Shown here: positions 15,001 to 35,988 of the stretch, piece after piece
Layout of the letters: each line of letters starts with the position of its first letter
How positions within the stretch are numbered: position 1 is the stretch's first letter
From: Nymphaea colorata
Taxonomy: Eukaryota; Streptophyta; Magnoliopsida; Nymphaeales; Nymphaeaceae
NCBI RefSeq assembly: GCF_008831285.2
Contig: NC_045139.1
Location: 34,011,706-34,075,705 of the forward strand
Length of the DNA stretch: 64,000 nt
Direction: 5' to 3'
The notes under the pieces: generated by a model
Databases searched by the model: none
The model's input: only the letters and a program-made list of their open reading frames with translations
Told to the model about the DNA's origin: nothing
Made by a program: the position numbers and the translations under genes

Positions 15001-18000
15001 TATGCACAAGCCTAAATGAAGAGTGATCGCCTGATCATGATCGGTTAACAGCTGATTGCTTATTGTTGTATTCTTTGAATTTTCTAATCATTATATATTT
15101 TTTGTTTTGCATTTTTTCTTATTTTGTTTGTAGATTTTTTTATGGGATTACACTTATGAACTTTTTTTTTTTTTTCATTTTTTCATTTTTGAGAATTTAA
15201 AATTTTGTTGTACCCACATATCCATAATTTTCAAAATCTCCGTACCCGAACCCATATCGCAGTACCCATACCCGTACCGCAACTGCACCCATTGCCACAA
15301 ATTCAATTTTCAGGCAGAAGATGTGATGTATGTTGAGTAACACATTTCACAATTAGAGGTGGGCATCGGCCCGATCTGGCCCAAAAAAACCGGCCCAATA
15401 GTGTATCGGGCAGGCCCGACGGGGTCCGATTCGGCCCGATAAAATTTTAATATTATTTTTATTTGATTAATAATATATATTTTATTATTAAAAATGTATT
15501 TTGTATTAAAAAATTTAGTTTATATTTTTAAAAAATATTTTTTTTTTGTAACTGGGCTGGGCCCCGGTTTCGGGCATCGGGCCGGCCCGATGCCCAGGCC
15601 TATTCACAATAACATGAAATACCAAGGGTGTCCCTATGAAGAACAAAAGCTATTAAGAGGAAACTAAATTATGATTTTTTATTTACCTGCCAAAAATCTT
15701 GGTTCTTTTAGTTATTTTCCATTTCCTACTATAAGTTGTGATTAACTAGTGAACTATGAATCCATGATTGATAATCCAAATATTAGAAGTTAAAGCAAGA
15801 AACCTCTGTAACTGGCTCTTGGAAAGAGGTTTATTCAAAAAATGGAACTAGAGAGGGGATATAGAATAATGGTCTAATCATCAGTTGGCTGGATGATTGA
15901 CCTTGCTTAGTTGGCTGATGAGGGATTTCTGTTTATGGAGCATGATTGTTTATTCACGGTGTTGATTGCATGGAACTGTTATTGGATTCCACTTCAAGGT
16001 GGGAGGTTATAGGAATGGATTCTTCTTTTTGCTTGTTTACTAAAGGTACAATTTTCTTATTTAGGAGAAGCTCTGCAGTGAAATTTTATTATGACACTCA
16101 AGCCTAGTTCTTCAACTGGCTTCAGCCTGAATGGTCAAAATTTTTCTGAAGGTGGTTCAGGGCCTTCAAATGGGTGTCGACCTGAAGTTTGCTAACATCT
16201 GTGATCAGATGTTTTGGAAAATGCAGACAGTAAATTTGGTGGTTCTGTATAAACAGATGATAGATCAGACAGTTTAAATATACAAAGTAACCGTTTAGAT
16301 CATCCATTTCCATTGAGATCTTTTTTCATGTTCAACTTTGTATGTCCTCATCAGCCTTCAGGAAATTTGCTAGATTAAATTATTTTGAAGAATTTATTTT
16401 TGTTTGTTTGTTTGTTTTTGTTTCCAATGATAGAACAGCTTCCTGCTTACACATTCTAATAAGATTATGCTATATTATGATAATTTTCATGCTTTCAGGT
16501 CGCAAGCGTGCAAATATTCTTGGAAGACATATGCCAAATTTAGTTAGTGCAATATTTAACATTGTCATGCACCTGCAAAGTCCCCTTATTTTCTTCAGAA
16601 GGACTGGGCCATATGAAGGTTGTGCTGATCCTGGACTAGTCGTTCTCAATTGCATCGTATTACTTACAAGGCTTTCGGGATGGCATTCTCATTTTACAAT
16701 GGATGCTTGCCATGTTGTGCTAGCCTTACATTTACCCAAAATAATCTTCCATGGATTCTGCCTGATAAAGCTGTCTCAAACTGCACGCAGTTCTTTGTTG
16801 TTCTCTACCTTCCAAGAAGTTGCTTCTGTGAGTTTTGATTCTTCCAGCAAGCATGTCTCTATCATGGAGAAGGTTTTGTCAGTTGATCTGTATATTGCAT
16901 GCTGCCGATTACTTTGTGCAGTTGTAAAACACAGGAAAAGGTATATTGTCTCTCATCAACTACCCTCTGTGTCTATACATTGACATGCCTAAAAGACGAT
17001 TCTAGAATTAAGAAAAATTTCTTAAATTATCTTGTCAATCATTGCTAGAGTTGCAGTTATTTATTAAGCTTGTAGAAATATTTGTTTAGCATATAATTCT
17101 TGAAATTCTTTTGCCGATTAACTAGTTCGATTTCTTTGTTCTTGATGTTGGATGTTGTTACTTTTTCTTTGAATTTGTGTCTATGTTGCCACATATCAAA
17201 GCTGTCATTTATAACTTACAATAGTATTTAGCAGCATGATTCTTGTAGAAAATCGATGTAGCACATCAGCTACGATTACATGGTTAATTAGGGCTCCCTT
17301 CCCCTGCCCATGCCCATGTTGATTTTGCTTAACAACATAAGTCCCAAATTAGGTGCGTATAAGAAACTGACTGGCCTAATATATTAGCTTGTAGTTTTCT
17401 TCACTTATGGTTAACCTTTAAATGGCAAATCCCTGCTTCTTTCATAACCTGATATTCCTTGGTCTTGCCTCGTCAAAGAGAGAGGGAAAGTGGGAAAGAG
17501 AGGATGTAGGAACAGGAGTTTGAAAAGTTCTCAAAAAGGATGTGTACTGGGCTTGGTATTGATGAACGACAACCTGTTTGGCTTGTTCTCTGTGTGTGCA
17601 TGTATCTGTGTCTGTCACAGAAAGCAAGGTGCCATGCAACTCCTATCTGTCTTACACACTCAGGAACAAATGAAGATGTTCTATGTTTCCCTTATTCTTG
17701 TCCCAACATGGCCAACCACTTGCTGCAACACCTGGAATGGTGTCCTGTGTAGTCAAATGACTTCTTCTTGTAACACAAGAAAAATGTCATCCTGTTCCAT
17801 GTTATTATACTGTATTATACATATTATAGTAAAGTATAAACAAATCTTAACTTAATATTTACTTTAAAAGTACTAACTTGTTTGTTGTAGCATAGTCTGT
17901 TTGCATTCTTTTCTGTTTATTAAAATAGGTCAGTTGTTTTTTATAGTTCTGTTTGCATGTTTCCTGGTTCTCTATATTAAGTAATATATAGCTAGATCTG

Positions 18001-21000
18001 TTCTATGCTTTATGTATTTTCATGTCTAACCATGTAGATGGTTCGACTTTTGTAAAAATGTTAGGAAGAAAAAAAGATTGACTTTTCAACATGTACAACT
18101 TCACAAGGAAGTTTGATTACCTTGTATTTGATACGATCTCAAAGTCCTTTGGGTTTTGAGATCCATGAATTTAAATCAGGCCCTTTGAGCTTAGATCAGA
18201 CCACTCAACAATATAAACTAGGAAAGTGGGATCTTAAGGTCTTCACTGTGGAACTTTTGTCAGGCGTGAGGTTCTTGTGCCATATATGCAAAGGCATGCA
18301 AATATCAAATGATTGGAGTTAAGGTTGGTTGCTTTCCATGTGGCTCCAAGGGCTTAAAAGTTCATGGTCTCTGTTTTTTCCAGCTTATAAGATGCAGTGT
18401 ACTTATCTAAAAATCATGCTTTTTGTGTTCCCACATTTTTGGACAATGGACATGTAAAATCCATGTATATTGTTGGATTTTTCAAGAAATATGTAAATAG
18501 TTGACAACACTTTATATCGGTGTTGTATGTAACATAGTGTATCCTTTGGTAGATTACATGACATAACCATGTGGAGAAACAAACATGATTGCCATATTCA
18601 GTATGACTAGTGAGATTTCCCCATATTGCAAGTTATTAAGGTATGATACACTCTGTAACTTGTATTGCAGCTTGGAGACAGAAAAAAATGACAAATGTAG
18701 TTTCTTTTTGAAGTTTAATTTATATAAGTTTTATAAGGCTGATAGTCCTTTCACATTTAAAAAATAAATCGAGGGCTGATTTCATGCAACAAAAATTATA
18801 GTTTTCATGGGTTTTCTTAGGGCCTACTCTTATGACTTAAAATAAAAAAACAAGTTTTATGACCATTAAGTTGTTTCATGACTTGAAGGAGTAAGTCAAC
18901 ACAATAGAATTATAGAAACTTATTTTGGTATCATTTAAGTATTTAGAGTAATTTAAGCCAATGTTGTAAAAAGCGTATCGTAAGCTATATCGGTCTGGCT
19001 TTAAGATACGTTGTATCGTAAAATATCGTAACGTATTGTAACTGTATCGTATTTAAAAAAAATTAATGAGAAAAAATATAAAAAATTCTGAAAAAATCAT
19101 AAAATCAATAAAAATTAACGTATCGTAATGTATCATAACGTATCGTAACTGTATCATACGATACGGTGCCTGTATCGTAATTATACGATGCAGGTGGTGT
19201 ATCGTATCACATTTTTGAAACACGACGACATATCGTACAATACGGCCCCGTATCGTACGATACGTACAACACTGATTTAAGCAGTTCATTTTGATTATTT
19301 TTGATAAAACTGTACATGTCGTTGGTTGCATGTGCTTGTTATTTCTTATGCAATTTGTGTGTTTTTAGAGAGAAGTTTTTCCTAATTTTTCTTATTATTT
19401 TTATTTTTTTCTCATTTTTTATTTTTAACGTTAAAAATTTATTTGCAATTTTTTTACATTCACATTACATAGGTATCTTTGGACCTGACTAATACGTGTT
19501 AAATTACACATTTAACAATATCATTTTGGACATTATATTTGGAATTGTACATATGCTTTTTTTTATTAAGAGAAACCCTTCAATGTCCCCAACTTTTTGG
19601 GCAAGAAACTTAAGCCTTTCGGACAACGAAGTATACATTTCATTACATGTACATATGTAATGCATTGGATTCCTGAACCCAGGATCATGGGTGCTTACGG
19701 GGTTATGGTGTGTCTTCCTTTTGCTTTTCTCATGAGAATATTTTCTGTTTTCCTCAGTTTTTTGGAACCTAATGACTTCTAGGAGCCTACAACTTTTTCA
19801 GTTTGTTCAAGAAAATGTTGTTAAGTTTTCAAGCTTGAGCTTCTTATATCTTAATATCTTGCATTTCTTGATTGCTAAGGGTGGTGGAACGCTGCATCGG
19901 TATGCTTGGTGATTCAATAAAAGTACTCTTGATGTGTTTGGAAAGTTGGGATTCTGGATTATTAAACAAAGAGGATATACCTTTATGGGATATTCAAGAT
20001 GCTGTAAAATGTGCAAGTTTTCTCAGGAGGATATATGAAGAGGTCAGTCATACAACATGCATGTATTGGTCTATAATTGCCCTGTGCTTCTTTTTTTCTT
20101 TTTTTTCCGTTCTCTCTCTCTCTCTCTCTCTCTCTCTAAATGTTACTGTGCCAACAAATGATTTAAGGTCAGCTGGGCAGGACAAATCTTATATGCCTAG
20201 GCAGTCGCCTAAAGGCCCCATGGTCCGGACAAATCTTTTTTTCCTCGAAAGTTCTCTTTGATAGCATCTTGTGCTTTGTCTGTAGCTTCATAGAGAGGTA
20301 CCCCATAATAGGCTTATCTTTATCAATCAATCTTAAGACTTTGGCCAAATGTATGGTAATTTTTGATGATTTAAAACTTCTCAAAACTGGCTGTTAAATA
20401 CAATATCAAAGTCACTGGCACAGCCTAGGCGACAGGCTACACCTAGCACCTGGGCACGACTAGGCGCACTTAGGCAACTGTTTAAGTAATTATGATTGTA
20501 TGTATTACATACAGTCAGTATTATATAAATAATTAAATAAAATATCAGATTGTCATATTTAAGGTTGAAAAGTGTGGAAAACAACTATTATATATATTAA
20601 GTTATTCATGATTAAGTATTAAGTTATATAATATGAGTAATAGTGATATAGTCATCATCTAAGAACAATTTAACAGTCAATATTATATGATTTATGTTAT
20701 ACTTGTATATTGAAGACAAAATACTAAAGTTTATAGCGTTGAAGATTCAGGAAAGTGAAAATCAATACAATAAGTTTCTAGTCTGAAATGTTCACTTAAA
20801 TTGCCATTTCCATGTTGAAGGAAGGGTAGAAGACGATCTCTTTGGTTTCACAACTTAAAAATGTGTACTACGCTAGTCTCCGGTGGACCAACACCATTTA
20901 ATCCTCATTAAAGGGACTTTGACAATGCGACTAAGTCACTCAGTGTCTCTTCGACTTCTATGGACTAGGCACAGGCATGCCTAGTCCCGCCTAGGTGTAA

Positions 21001-22323
21001 AATGTTTTGAAAATAATTTTTTTCTTGTAAAATGTTCAGAATATGTAATTTGGCCTCTGTAAGGATTTTGAAAAATGCAGTTGGTCCTCTGGAAAAATTT
21101 TCAGAAATTTTATTTAGTTATGTTGTTTGTCATGGCCGACATCCCCAAGAAAAAAGGTCCTGGCTCTGCCTCTTCCTGTACCCACATAGGCATTTGATTT
21201 TCTTTGACATGGTGCAGAATTCCATACCAAGCACTCATGTGATATAGTCTCTGACTATTGCAAAACCAAAGGGACGAGGAACAGATGCTAAATCCTGGAA
21301 GCTGTTGGCTGTCAAGTGTCGGGTTACATGAGTTATCTGCAGGAGCTTCCTGTACGTATTGTATAAAACTAAAAGACATAATTTCCTCACCTGTGGTCAC
21401 TTGGGCTATCAACTTTCAGGAAGTCATGATACAGGGAATGAAATGGGGGTTATATGGTTATGTGTTTAAGACGAGGGGGGGGGGGTGCACCTAGGCCATG
21501 GCCCCACCCAAACTCATTGAAAAAAAAAATACATTGAAAAAATTAAAAAGTTTTAGTTGTACAATGTATTTTTTCAGGTTCAGTTTGGCCCTACCCGGGT
21601 CCGAGGTTGGACTGTTTGCCCCATCCCTAAAAAATATCCTGGCTCCACCCCTGTTTAAGACAGTCCAAAATCTAAAATAGTAGTGACATCCATTGCCATG
21701 TTTTCTTGTATCATGTTACCATTAATTCCTGCTATCTAACATTCTGGTATGTATCTCTTTGTGCTGTTTTCAGTTTTAACGGTTTTTGCTTTTATATGCA
21801 ATTCTTCAGATGAGGCAGCAGAAAGACATACTTAGCCGATATGCTTGTCACTTCCTTTCAAACTATATTTGGGTTTATTCTGGATGCAGTGAGCAAGGCA
21901 CAGGCTTCAGAAGGTCTGTCTGTCTCTCTCTCTCTCTCTCATTTGCTATGGTGATTATATTTCCATAAAATAACTATCTTTCTTGAGATCAACATAAATT
22001 TATGGAAGTCTAATGCTTATTGGACATCCACCTACAGAGAAGTTGATGAAGCTCTAAGGCCTGGTGTGTATGCATTAGTGGATATATGTTCGCCATCTGA
22101 ATTGCAACAACTTCATGTCGGATTGGGAGGTAAGACAATTTTCAAATGGAGTAGGAAAATCATCATAGAAGAGTGACAACAATCAATTAAACTATCATAT
22201 ATAGGAATTTAACGTTTGCACTGCACCTCTTTTTTCTATTTTGCAGAAGGTCCATGCAGAAACACATTGTCTGTATTGAAACATGATTATGAAGTAAACT
22301 TTAAGTACACGGGTAAGGTCTAG
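1..22323 (+). CDS. URB2: Urb2/Npa2-family nucleolar ribosome-biogenesis protein (5' end outside window)
   Basis: Exons: 1(partial)-839, 2046-3476, 3638-3933, 10998-12550, 16499-16940, 19880-20042, 21810-21913, 22038-22129 and 22247-22323 (stop TAG). All borders are GT/AG and all phases close, giving about 1,665 codons; the frame is open at the left edge, so the N-terminus is missing. The last four exons read like the conserved Urb2/Npa2 C-terminal domain: a stretch with ALVDICSPSELQQLH is followed by EGPCRNTLSVLKHDYE and a short end, FKYTGKV. Family knowledge: Urb2/Npa2 is a large helical-repeat nucleolar protein needed for early 60S pre-ribosome assembly and 27S pre-rRNA processing. The rest is leucine-rich and helical, with no signal peptide or membrane segment. 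A charged, low-complexity segment lies near the window start. The third visible intron is about 7 kb and the fourth about 3.9 kb, both swollen by mobile elements. The start of the third exon (3638) is the least certain border. Confidence 0.92.
4314..5075. mobile_element. hAT-type MITE, 762 bp, GTATCG-rich family, copy 1
   Basis: The element starts CAGTGTTATCC and ends ATAACATTG, giving imperfect terminal inverted repeats. It is bordered by a perfect 8-bp target duplication, cttcaccc, at 4306-4313 and 5076-5083, as expected for the hAT superfamily. Both subterminal regions are packed with GTATCG/CGATAC motifs in both orientations, which could fold back extensively. There is no transposase frame, so it is non-autonomous. 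It sits in the ~7-kb third visible intron of the Urb2 gene. A shorter relative is at 18959-19274. Confidence 0.85.
5555..8650 (+). mobile_element. Degenerate Ty1/copia retrotransposon body
   Basis: Broken pieces of a copia polyprotein appear in order. The pre-integrase zinc region and integrase start lie at about 5555-5830 (CQLGKHTRSSY, HVDVWGP) and the rest of the integrase at about 5886-6113 (NELAERKH). Reverse transcriptase follows at about 7190-7800 (KWVFTVK, YGLKHSPHAWF, and NVDD in place of the usual YVDD), then RNase H at about 8033-8640 (SDADYAGS, EVDCHYIR). Frames are split by many stops and shifts. A purine tract (gagggggagtg) at 8642-8652 is the likely polypurine tract, after which TGTTAAG at 8651 could open a 3' LTR. 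No 5' LTR was seen, so the copy is 5'-truncated. It lies inside the Urb2 third visible intron, in the same direction as the gene. Confidence 0.85.
6600..6960 (+). mobile_element. Ty3/gypsy (chromovirus) tail fragment lodged within the copia relic
   Basis: Around 6661-6790 the + strand reads like the C-terminal chromodomain of a plant Ty3/gypsy chromovirus integrase: LVKWTGLPESEASWE, then a stop. A G-rich tract at about 6861-6870 is followed by TGTCACGA, as expected for a polypurine tract and the first bases of a 3' LTR. Copia reading resumes shortly after. This fits a later gypsy insertion, since deleted down to its 3' end. The phrase cagttcgtggtcaatgag is duplicated in tandem at about 6777-6825. 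Confidence 0.6.
8651..8835 (+). repeat. Possible copia 3' LTR or its beginning
   Basis: The sequence right after the copia polypurine tract starts TG and ends CA at 8834-8835, exactly where the inverted-repeat element copy begins. This could be a short 185-bp LTR. It could also be the start of a longer LTR interrupted by that insertion. No partner LTR is visible upstream to settle the length. Confidence 0.4.
8836..9723 (-). repeat. Inverted ~0.89-kb repeat, copy 1 (upstream of the large Urb2 exon)
   Basis: On the - strand this 888-bp block is almost identical to 14401-15291 on the + strand; for example, two spurious frames of 70 and 88 codons are conserved in both. Its right end is a near-palindrome (GGGTATGTGGG...CCCACATACCC) and its left end begins TGGGTGCAGTTGCGG. 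There is no coding capacity. It looks like a non-autonomous DNA element, but I found no clear target duplication, so the family is unassigned. The right border repeats the phrase gtacccaacattcttg, which is also found inside the element. Confidence 0.85.
9736..9768. repeat. (TA)n microsatellite
   Basis: An uninterrupted TA run lies directly beside the end of the inverted-repeat element copy in the Urb2 third visible intron. Confidence 0.9.
13540..14100. repeat. GC-rich fold-back segment and CT-rich minisatellite in an Urb2 intron
   Basis: About 13547-13710 is unusually GC-rich for this window and contains repeated GGGTGC/GCACCC and CGACTCG/CGAGTCG motifs that can fold back. About 13965-14085 is a degenerate tandem array of a CTTCTTCGTCCCT-like unit. 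The array creates several long but meaningless open frames (Ser/Phe/Leu-rich on +, Lys/Glu-rich on -). It lies between the large exon and the second inverted-repeat copy. It is probably part of a decayed mobile element, of unidentified family. Confidence 0.6.
14401..15291 (+). repeat. Inverted ~0.89-kb repeat, copy 2 (downstream of the large Urb2 exon)
   Basis: This is the partner of 8836-9723 in opposite orientation. It starts GGGTATGTGGGATTGCCCC, can form a small terminal hairpin, and ends GCAACTGCACCCA. The two copies differ at scattered single bases only, suggesting a recent common origin. With the partner it brackets the 1,553-nt exon 10998-12550 within a single pre-mRNA. Confidence 0.85.
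15354..15602. mobile_element. hAT-type MITE, 249 bp, TAGAGGTGGGCA ends
   Basis: The ends are TAGAGGTGGGCATCGG and, reading inward from the right, TAGGCCTGGGCATCGG. The element is flanked by a perfect 8-bp duplication, ttcacaat, at 15346-15353 and 15603-15610. GC-rich arms enclose an AT-rich core without coding capacity. The TAGRGGTGGGCA terminus is typical of a widespread plant hAT MITE group. It lies 62 bp beyond inverted-repeat copy 2 in the same Urb2 intron. Confidence 0.9.
18959..19274. mobile_element. hAT-type MITE, 316 bp, GTATCG-rich family, copy 2
   Basis: It begins CAATGTTGTAAAA and ends TACAACACTG. A perfect 8-bp target duplication, atttaagc, sits at 18951-18958 and 19275-19282. 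GTATCGTA/TACGATAC motifs recur throughout, as in the 762-bp relative at 4314-5075. It lies in the intron between the exons ending at 16940 and starting at 19880. Confidence 0.88.
20109..20138. repeat. (CT)n microsatellite
   Basis: A clean CT run about 70 bp downstream of the 5' splice site at 20043 in an Urb2 intron. Confidence 0.9.
20405..20995. mobile_element. CCTAGGCG-rich MITE, approximate borders
   Basis: The two ends of this block are rich in CCTAGGCG/CGCCTAGG and ACTAGGCA motifs around an AT-rich core. This is the architecture of the better-defined 690-bp element at 55200-55889. I could not find a target duplication, so the borders are approximate. A further short CCTAGGC cluster is at about 20194-20230. 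Confidence 0.5.
21473..21653. mobile_element. hAT-type MITE, 181 bp, with poly-G left end
   Basis: A perfect 8-bp duplication, tttaagac, flanks the block at 21465-21472 and 21654-21661. The right end, GGCTCCACCCCTG, corresponds to the CAGGGG(C/T)GGAGCC termini common in plant hAT MITEs. The left end is a run of G residues followed by TGCACC, a degraded version of the same terminus. It is located 156 bp upstream of the Urb2 exon starting at 21810. Confidence 0.75.
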
Positions 22324-24744
22324 CATGTTGAAGATGATGATCTGAGGTCCCCTCTTCCATGCGATTCCTGCCAAACGCAGTCAAGCAGCCGGCCACTAAA
22401 AAAGTAGCTGATGATTGGTTGAGGTGGGGTAACCCCAGATATGGAGGCTGGCTTTGGTCAAGAAAGAGGAGAAAGCAAATGGCAGGTTAAGGTAGGGTAG
22501 CCCTGCAGCTGGAGTCGGGTTCCGTGCAAGGGAGGAGAAAAGAAGCTGCTTTTTGGAGCTTGTGATTGTCGCAGGTTGATATCCCCTTCGCTCAAGCTTT
22601 ACCATTGCCAAGAGCACTCCTGGGCGTAAGATAAGATTACTATGTAAATGTTACGTACGGTGAAATATTTTTATTCCTCTGTGCACAAGGGAAATGTTCA
22701 TTGTTTGACACTTACTAGATAATGTAACATGTAACATAATTTGGTGCAATTCACCAATAATATTAGGAACTGTAGGAAATCATCGCTTGTAATTTTGTTG
22801 TCATAGAATTTTTGAGAATCAATTGATCAACGCATGTTCCCATTGTAAATTCTGTAGTTACCTAGTTTTGTGGCTGTATCAGACCTAGCAAGATGATCTC
22901 CATCTATCTAATTGCCTTAGTTTGTTTTCAAGGCAAAATTTAAAAAGCGTGACGGAACGTTGACTCATGGAAAGTGTGAGCGTTGGAAATAACATAAAAA
23001 CATGTCCGACATAAGCTCCATTCATCTGGTTAGAGGTTTTCAAGATCTGGTTTTGTGGCTGTTAGCTTTGTATTATATAGAAAACTCAGAAATCTCGCTG
23101 CTGATTTCCCTCTTATTCTTGCTATCTTAATTCGTTTTGGCAGTGTTATGGGTACTTTGGTTGCAAAGTGGATGCAAAAAGTTGTTGCCCTGCTTCGTGG
23201 TTCATTCCTCGGACAGAATGGCTTTTTCTGAGAGGTCGAAATTGTGGAATTCTGGAATTTAAATTCTTACTGTTTATAACATGGGATTTGCATTGTCACA
23301 CAATTTTGTTTTTGAATATGGAGACTCATTCTTGAATCAAAGCTCCTGAATTACGATTCTACTTTAAGGGGTAAAATTATGATTCTAGAATTTTGGACTT
23401 TTTTGTCTCTTTTTAGGCCACATGTAATGATGATTGTGATTCATCAGTTATAGAATTTTGATTCATGTTTTAGCAAACACGTCATTTCCAATTTTGGAAT
23501 CAAAGTTCTGGATTATCAAACTCAACTGGAAGCTAAAACTTGAAGTAGAATTCCGTTTCTACAATTTTAATTTTAGAATCAAAATTCAAAGCCATGAAAT
23601 ACCCCCTCAACGTATAGATTGTCGTATTTGTTGTGAAGTTTATTTTTTGGCCCTTAGGTTTTCGATTGCATGGATTTTACAGATTGCCTTATTTCTGCCT
23701 TCTTGAATGCACTAGATAGTTCTAGCATTGGAATACACTAGAGAGTTCGTGTCCATGATTTTTTCTATGTTCATAAAGAAAAACAATGTTTAATTATTTC
23801 TTTATCAGCCAAAGGGTAATGTCATGCCGAGCATCTCTTCCACCTCTGTCTTAGGTTATAAAGAGGTGTAAATTTTTCATTTATTTCTTACTTTCTGCAT
23901 GAATAATGATTTCAACATTCTTTTTTTAGGATTCTGTGGAGAAACAGAAGAGGAACATCTGGAAACTTTGAGCCTTCTGAAGGCTGTAGGATATCTCTAT
24001 AGCAAAAAATTCGAACAAGCCACTTCCTTCTCAAATGATAAAGGCCTATCAAGAGAGCAAATGACAAAACCATATAAATCCTCCTTAATTTTTGTTAAGA
24101 TCAAGCACAAGCCTAAACTTTGTGAGGGTATATTTCTTGAAGACAAAGAAAGAGGATTCAGATTTAGATATGATTTTTAGTTGTTCATATTCAAATCTGA
24201 ATTCAAATTGAATATGTTAATTTACAAAAAGATGGATATGATTAAGGATATATTTAATTCAAATCCGATACATTGACATCAACATAAAGAGCTGCTGAGC
24301 TGCACTTCTCCACTTGCAGCTAGGGATTCAAACGGTCTGGACTTGAATCGGATTCTGTCTTGTCCAAATTTGCTCAACTGGATTTCATGTAATTAAATTT
24401 GGATTTAGAATTCACACTCGAATTCGGAATATACTTTGAAGACGAACTTGAATCCTAGTACTACAACATTCGGCACCTGCCATATATAATTATGTAGAAT
24501 CTCTATCAAAAGATGCCGAGCTTGAATCAAAATCGGCTATTTAGCTGCATTTGGAAACGAATGATGAATGCTCTATTTTCAGACTTCTCTCACAAGATCC
24601 AGTCAAGAGGGCCTAAATTTAGACCATGATGGAATAACTATCTCATTTTAATTCGGCGAAGTGAGAAGAGGTTGTTATCGAGAAACTCTCTGGGAGGAGG
24701 AGCAGTCCGGCGTTTGGTTTTGGATAATCCGGAAGTTCCCCAAG
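22324..24744. other. Intergenic region between the Urb2 gene and plastid TPI
   Basis: Holds the Urb2 3' UTR and the TPI promoter. About 23240-23610 is built of repeated GAATTTTG/CAAAATTC-like words, similar in style to 62570-62990, and is probably a decayed MITE. A CDK5RAP1-like exon fragment lies at 23929-24007. The stretch 24180-24480 is AT-rich with short degenerate repeats. No intact gene was recognised. Confidence 0.6.
23929..24180 (+). pseudogene. Exon fragment resembling a CDK5RAP1-type tRNA methylthiotransferase
   Basis: After a good splice-acceptor-like tract (ttctttttttag at about 23918-23929) the frame reads GFCGETEEEHLETLSLLKAV and then GY. From memory this resembles the stretch of the radical-SAM domain of plant CDK5RAP1-like/MiaB methylthiotransferases that follows the cluster-binding region. 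Family resemblance then stops: the following residues do not continue into the expected tyrosine- and methionine-rich segment. No other exon of such a gene was seen nearby. I read this as a translocated or duplicated exon relic carrying some intron sequence. It is not a gene on present evidence. Confidence 0.5.
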
Positions 24745-34815
<10,071 letters not shown>

Positions 34816-35926
34816 GGCATTTTCAGCAAGCTCTTGAAAATTCGCGCTAGAAAATAAGTGTCTGTACACATTTCCCTTGATGTTTTCGTACAGGAAATCG
34901 AATGCATGAAATTTCGATTTCCTGTTGAATGATGCTAGCAATTTTGTAACAGTAGTTAAATTCTCAGAATCATGATGTTGTGAAAGTGCATGGCTGAGTT
35001 TCTAAATAATCCAGAGTAAATTCTTTATGGTTGAAGGGTGGTCATTAGATGCTTTCTGTTCATATTCCACGATTCAAGCATGGGGGCTCTACAAAAAAGC
35101 GCCACTTATTGCGCGAAAGTTTGTAACGTGGATGTCGAGATAGACATCCGTTTATAGTACAGTGTCTACGTTCATGTAAAATATATAAGAGAACGTAGAG
35201 GTAAATGCCTTTTATTGGTATTTTCTGATAAATTTTCCGGCCCATCTATTTCCGGGAAAAGTTTGCTGGGGGTTCCCCGAAATTTATTGCCAAAGAAAAT
35301 ATATCTGTAACCACGGACCCGTCAGCTTACAAAATCTATAGACGAAAAGGGTCCCAGATTCTATCACGACTTTTCCATTCACAAAAAGGATTTTCTTTAG
35401 AGGGGACTGGTCGTCAACACCATGCCACCAACTCTAGTGTGCAAGACCTCCATAAATCTTATGGCAGCTCTAAAACAATGTACATTTCTTGCAGCTCTAA
35501 AACTACTTTAACGAGAGCTACAACTACAGTCATGGCCATTTCAAAATGCTTTAATTAGATGATATCTCGGCCATTTGATTGTAAACATTTTAAGGAGTAT
35601 AGCATAGCCCCTCAAAGGAGGCTTTATTTCAATTCATGTGGGTCACGTGGGTGCTACTCTTCTACCATTACGACGGTTAGTCAATCTGAAGGCAGTCCTG
35701 CTATCCACCTAGGTCTCGATGCAACCCAAAAGGCAAAGAGAATTGGAGGAACCTTTTGAGTTTTTCATGTTAGCCAAAATTACTAACAAGCCGTTCAAGT
35801 TGGGCTTGTACAACAAGGGAGCCGAACCAGACTCATTTAAGGTCGTGTCATTTGATTCACACACATATATATATATATATATACCTTGTACAACAAGGGA
35901 GCCGAACCAGCTCGTGTCATTTGATT

Positions 35927-35988
<62 letters not shown>

